From Nitrospinota bacterium (GTDB lineage Bacteria > UBA8248 > JACPRG01): a stretch of DNA of 18,769 nt. Every line of letters starts with the position of its first letter. Position 1 is the stretch's first letter. The stretch lies in NCBI GenBank assembly GCA_030740135.1, contig JASLXW010000017.1:1-18769 (forward strand), given 5' to 3'. Positions 16,339-18,769 of the stretch are shown here, piece by piece. A model generated the notes under the pieces. The model saw only the letters and a program-made list of their open reading frames with translations. It was not told the origin of the DNA and searched no databases. Made by a program: the position numbers and the translations under genes.

Positions 16339-17688
16339 TTAAGGAAACACCCCCTGGGAAAGCTTGGCCTCGGCAACGCGCCGAATCCCCTCGATCAGCG
16401 CGGCCGTTCGCATGTTCAGGCCGTCCCGCCGGGCGCGCAGGAGCGTCCGGTGGAAGGCCTCCGTCAGGATCTTGTGCAGACGCTCATTGATCTCTTCCAG
16501 CGACCACATGTAGTTTTGCGTGCCTTGCACCCACTCGAAGTAGGAGACGATCACCCCGCCGGAATTGCCCAACACGTTCGGCAGAACAAACACCTCCCGT
16601 TCGCTCAGGATCTCATCGGCTTCGAGCGTCGTGGGCCCGTTTGCGCCCTCGGCGAGGATCCTGCACTGGATCCTCCCCGCGTTTTCCCCCGTAATCTGGT
16701 TCTGGATGGCGGCGGGAACGAGAATGTCGCACGGAAGCTCCAGAAGCTCCCGGTTGCTGACCTTTTCGCCCCCCGGATAGCTATCCAGTCTCTTGTGCTG
16801 TTTGATGTGGTCCGTGACGGCCATCACGGAAAATCCGGCGGGATCGTACAGCCCGGTCGTCACATCGCTCAACCCGACGACCTTCACCCCGAGGTCTTCC
16901 AGAAACTCGGCGGCGTAACTGGCGACGTTCCCGAAGCCCTGGATCACCGCCTTCGCGTTCGTCAAATCCAGTTTCACTTGTTCAGCCGCTTTCTGAATCA
17001 GGTAAACGAGCCCCCGGCCCGTGGCCTCCTTTCTCCCCAGGGAGCCGCCCAACACGACCGGTTTGCCCGTCACGACTTCGGGGACCCCGTGGCCGACCTG
17101 CTGGCTGTACGTATCCATCAGCCAGGCCATCACCTGGGGGTCGGTCCCCATGTCCGGCGCCGGGATGTCCCGGTCCGGCCCGATCATGTCGATGATCTCG
17201 GAGGTGTACCGCCGGGTGAGGCGCTGGAGCTCGCCTCTGGACAGGTCCGTCGGATCAAGCCGGCCCCCCCCCTTCGCGCCCCCGAAGGGAAGGTTCATCA
17301 GGGCGCACTTCCACGTCATCCACATCGCCAGGGCGGAGACCTCTCCCAAGTTGACATCATGGTGATACCGGATGCCGCCCTTGGTCGGCCCCATCGTCAG
17401 GATGTGCTGCACCCGGTAGCCGAAGACCGTCTCGACCTGTCGGTATTCATCCCGTCGAAAAGGGAAGCTCACCAGGAGCGTCCGTTGGGGGAACAGCAGG
17501 CGCTCACGCAGGTTGTCATCGAGCTCCATGATCTCGGCGGCCAGGAGAAACTGATTCTGGGCCAACCGAAACATCGGCGAATCCCACTCCCCGTTATTGC
17601 CGTTCACGAGGTTGGTTGAATTCCCCCCCCCTCCCCCATTAGCCCGGACAACGTCTCCGGGAGCGACGGCATCCCTACTGGATTGCAT
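16339..17688 (-). CDS. gdhA: Glutamate dehydrogenase (Glu/Leu/Phe/Val dehydrogenase family)
   Basis: A cytoplasmic hexameric enzyme of 449 residues, interconverting glutamate with 2-oxoglutarate and ammonia using NAD(P). Substrate residues lie in GPTKGGIRYH (Lys103), MTWKCAL (Lys127), the catalytic-Lys loop PFGGAKGG (Lys139) and PAPDMGTD (Asp179). The Rossmann loop is VIQGFGNVA (residues 249-256), and ILVPAAIQNQIT follows. Length and motif order match bacterial gdhA/gudB; coenzyme preference cannot be assigned. ATG 17688 has GGGAG seven bases upstream, so the open frame reaching 17904 is not needed. The first 35 residues are a Gly/Asn-rich extension outside the fold. It is alone on its transcript, and the frame is intact despite C/G runs. 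Confidence 0.95.
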   Translation of the reverse strand: MQSSRDAVAPGDVVRANGGGGGNSTNLVNGNNGEWDSPMFRLAQNQFLLAAEIMELDDNLRERLLFPQRTLLVSFPFRRDEYRQVETVFGYRVQHILTMGPTKGGIRYHHDVNLGEVSALAMWMTWKCALMNLPFGGAKGGGRLDPTDLSRGELQRLTRRYTSEIIDMIGPDRDIPAPDMGTDPQVMAWLMDTYSQQVGHGVPEVVTGKPVVLGGSLGRKEATGRGLVYLIQKAAEQVKLDLTNAKAVIQGFGNVASYAAEFLEDLGVKVVGLSDVTTGLYDPAGFSVMAVTDHIKQHKRLDSYPGGEKVSNRELLELPCDILVPAAIQNQITGENAGRIQCRILAEGANGPTTLEADEILSEREVFVLPNVLGNSGGVIVSYFEWVQGTQNYMWSLEEINERLHKILTEAFHRTLLRARRDGLNMRTAALIEGIRRVAEAKLSQGVFP

Positions 17689-18041
17689 GGCGGTTCTCCC
17701 GATTCGAGATTCCCACGGGCGGTTGAGACCGGCCGGACAGGGGAAAAGCGGGACGAAGAGAAAAGGAGGAGGCCCTTTGGCTCCCTTCTGAAATCTCCGT
17801 TGGACCCGACATTTGGCGTCCGACGGCGGTCGGAACACTCCGCCCAAGGAAATTTGCAAGGGACGTGCCACGGTCTCTCTAACCGCCGGCTGAGACGAAA
17901 TCATTTCCGATGTTTCACTGAATGGGATGGACTGCCATGGGCAAGGCGAAGAGCGTAACGAGCCGAATCCGATCTTCCCCGCCCGGCTGAAATCCGATGT
18001 CTCCGGTCCCCGTAGCCGTTAGGCTGAACAAAGAATTTTGG
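17689..18041. other. Intergenic region between divergent genes
   Basis: This stretch of about 350 bp separates the glutamate dehydrogenase start (minus) from the GlcG-like promoter (plus). It should contain the dehydrogenase promoter, but I found no convincing -35/-10 pair on the minus strand. No structured RNA, repeat or supported gene is evident. Frames crossing it are extensions of the dehydrogenase frame or have no ribosome-binding site. Confidence 0.5.
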
Positions 18042-18071
18042 TTGGACCGATCCGCCCGATTGCGCTATACT
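18042..18071 (+). promoter_or_regulatory. Sigma70-type promoter of the GlcG-like gene
   Basis: TTGGAC (18042-18047), an 18-bp spacer and TATACT (18066-18071) match the consensus at five of six bases in the -10 and four of six in the -35. Predicted start is near 18078, leaving a leader of about 44 bases before ATG 18122. Confidence 0.6.
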
Positions 18072-18121
18072 TCGGGTCATCTTCCATGGAGCCGCAGAAA
18101 AGACGCTGAAGGAGTCCTCCG

Positions 18122-18568
18122 ATGCCGTTCGCGGAGACCAAACGTCTCACCACGGATGGGGCCAAGAAGATGATGGCCGCCGCCATCTCGCGGGCCGATG
18201 GGTTCGGCATCGCCGCCACGGTCGCGATCGCCGACGCCGGAGGACACCTCCTTCTCCTGGAGCGGATGGACGGCGGACGGTTTCACACCGTCCACTCGGC
18301 GACCGTCAAAGCGGTTTGCGCGGCCTCGAACAAGCGCCCGACAACGACCCGGGGCTCGCAGGGACAGGCGCTGGACACCGCGCACGCCCTCGGCCTTGCC
18401 CTGGCCGCCGGTCCGGAGCGATGGACCGCGATGGAAGGCGGGTTTCCGATCATCGTCAACGGGGAGTGCGTCGGCGGCATCGGCGTCAGCGGAGGGGACT
18501 GGGAGCAGGACGCCGAAATCGCCCAAGCGGCGGTCGAAGCCGTCGGGGCGACCTTTCAGATAGATTAG
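18122..18568 (+). CDS. GlcG/HbpS-family (heme-degrading domain-like) protein
   Basis: A 148-residue protein of the GlcG/HbpS/PduO-C family. ATVAIADAGGHLLLLERMDG and PIIVNGECVGGIGVSGG are the family's two conserved stretches. Members are small oligomeric proteins; HbpS binds heme and iron, PduO C-terminal domains bind heme, and GlcG lies in glycolate operons, so exact function varies. No signal peptide is seen, so it is probably cytoplasmic. AAGGAG seven bases before ATG 18122 and a dedicated promoter support expression as a single gene. A link with heme A use in the oxidase cluster is possible but only by proximity. Confidence 0.88.
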   Translation: MPFAETKRLTTDGAKKMMAAAISRADGFGIAATVAIADAGGHLLLLERMDGGRFHTVHSATVKAVCAASNKRPTTTRGSQGQALDTAHALGLALAAGPERWTAMEGGFPIIVNGECVGGIGVSGGDWEQDAEIAQAAVEAVGATFQID

Positions 18569-18721
18569 CTTGGATTTCTCGCCGGTATGCTCTGTGTCGG
18601 ACAGCGGAGCCAAGGAGGGTCGTGAGAGATTCAGGTTGGAATTTTCGGACCGCAGGGGGAAGGCATCGTCCGGGACGGCATGATCCGATCCCATTGGCTT
18701 GACACAGAGGAGAACGGGCCC

Positions 18722-18769
18722 ATGAGGAAGATTCGCCGTATTCTCATCTCCATCACCGTGCTGTGGGCC
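18722..18769 (+). CDS. Start of an exported or membrane protein (3' end outside window)
   Basis: Only 16 codons are visible from ATG 18722: a basic start (MRKIRR) followed by a hydrophobic run (ILISITVLWA), which reads as the beginning of a signal peptide or membrane anchor. AGAGGAGA lies about eight bases upstream, supporting the start. Its identity cannot be determined. The 153-bp gap after the GlcG-like gene shows no clear promoter or terminator. Confidence 0.55.
   Translation, partial: MRKIRRILISITVLWA

Noticed and set aside
17689..17904. Extension of glutamate dehydrogenase by 72 residues
   Set aside because: ATG 17688 has a good ribosome-binding site, and the family starts near there; the extension is Pro/Arg-rich with no family match.

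Overview
The window comes from a GC-rich, aerobic, Gram-negative bacterium. It carries A-type heme-copper oxidase genes, heme A biosynthesis genes, a periplasmic LVIVD propeller protein and dense same-strand operons. The cox/cta gene order with DUF420, DUF983 and an ABC-2 transporter resembles what I recall from uncultivated lineages such as Rokubacteria, NC10, Tectomicrobia or Nitrospinota. The phylum cannot be fixed from this sequence alone.

Layout. Bases 1-783 hold the end of one oxidase module (subunit III, cut by the window edge, then subunit IV). Bases about 840-1101 hold the 5' end of a transposase-like helix-turn-helix gene with strong hairpins; it has replaced the start of coxB. Bases 1102-7539 are a second oxidase module: coxB (5'-truncated), coxA, ctaA, ctaB, a 36-residue membrane peptide, subunit III, a small 'ACAVCFGD' membrane protein, another subunit III, and subunit IV with a very acidic tail. 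DUF420, DUF983 and a DrrAB/NosFY-like ABC-2 exporter (7658-10365) follow on the same strand. Next come a small promoter-driven hypothetical gene, a minus-strand YbhN/AglD-like membrane protein diverging from a CDP-alcohol phosphatidyltransferase fusion (11001-13478), a frameshifted LVIVD-repeat gene (minus), a glutamate dehydrogenase (minus), a GlcG/HbpS-like gene (plus), and the first 16 codons of an exported protein.

Main observation. The catalytic subunits of the second oxidase module look broken, while its cofactor and assembly genes look intact. CoxB has lost its start and first membrane helix. CoxA has an in-frame TAG at a position normally Gln, lacks about 13 residues directly before the CuB-ligand His of HPEVY, and has a possible start-region frameshift. 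One subunit III gene has TGA at a normally Trp position. The LVIVD gene carries two one-base losses in G runs. This fits an oxidase under relaxed selection that may be backed up by the neighbouring module. Poor consensus or chimeric assembly is the main alternative and can only be excluded with reads. No CRISPR array, tRNA, rRNA or complete mobile element was seen.
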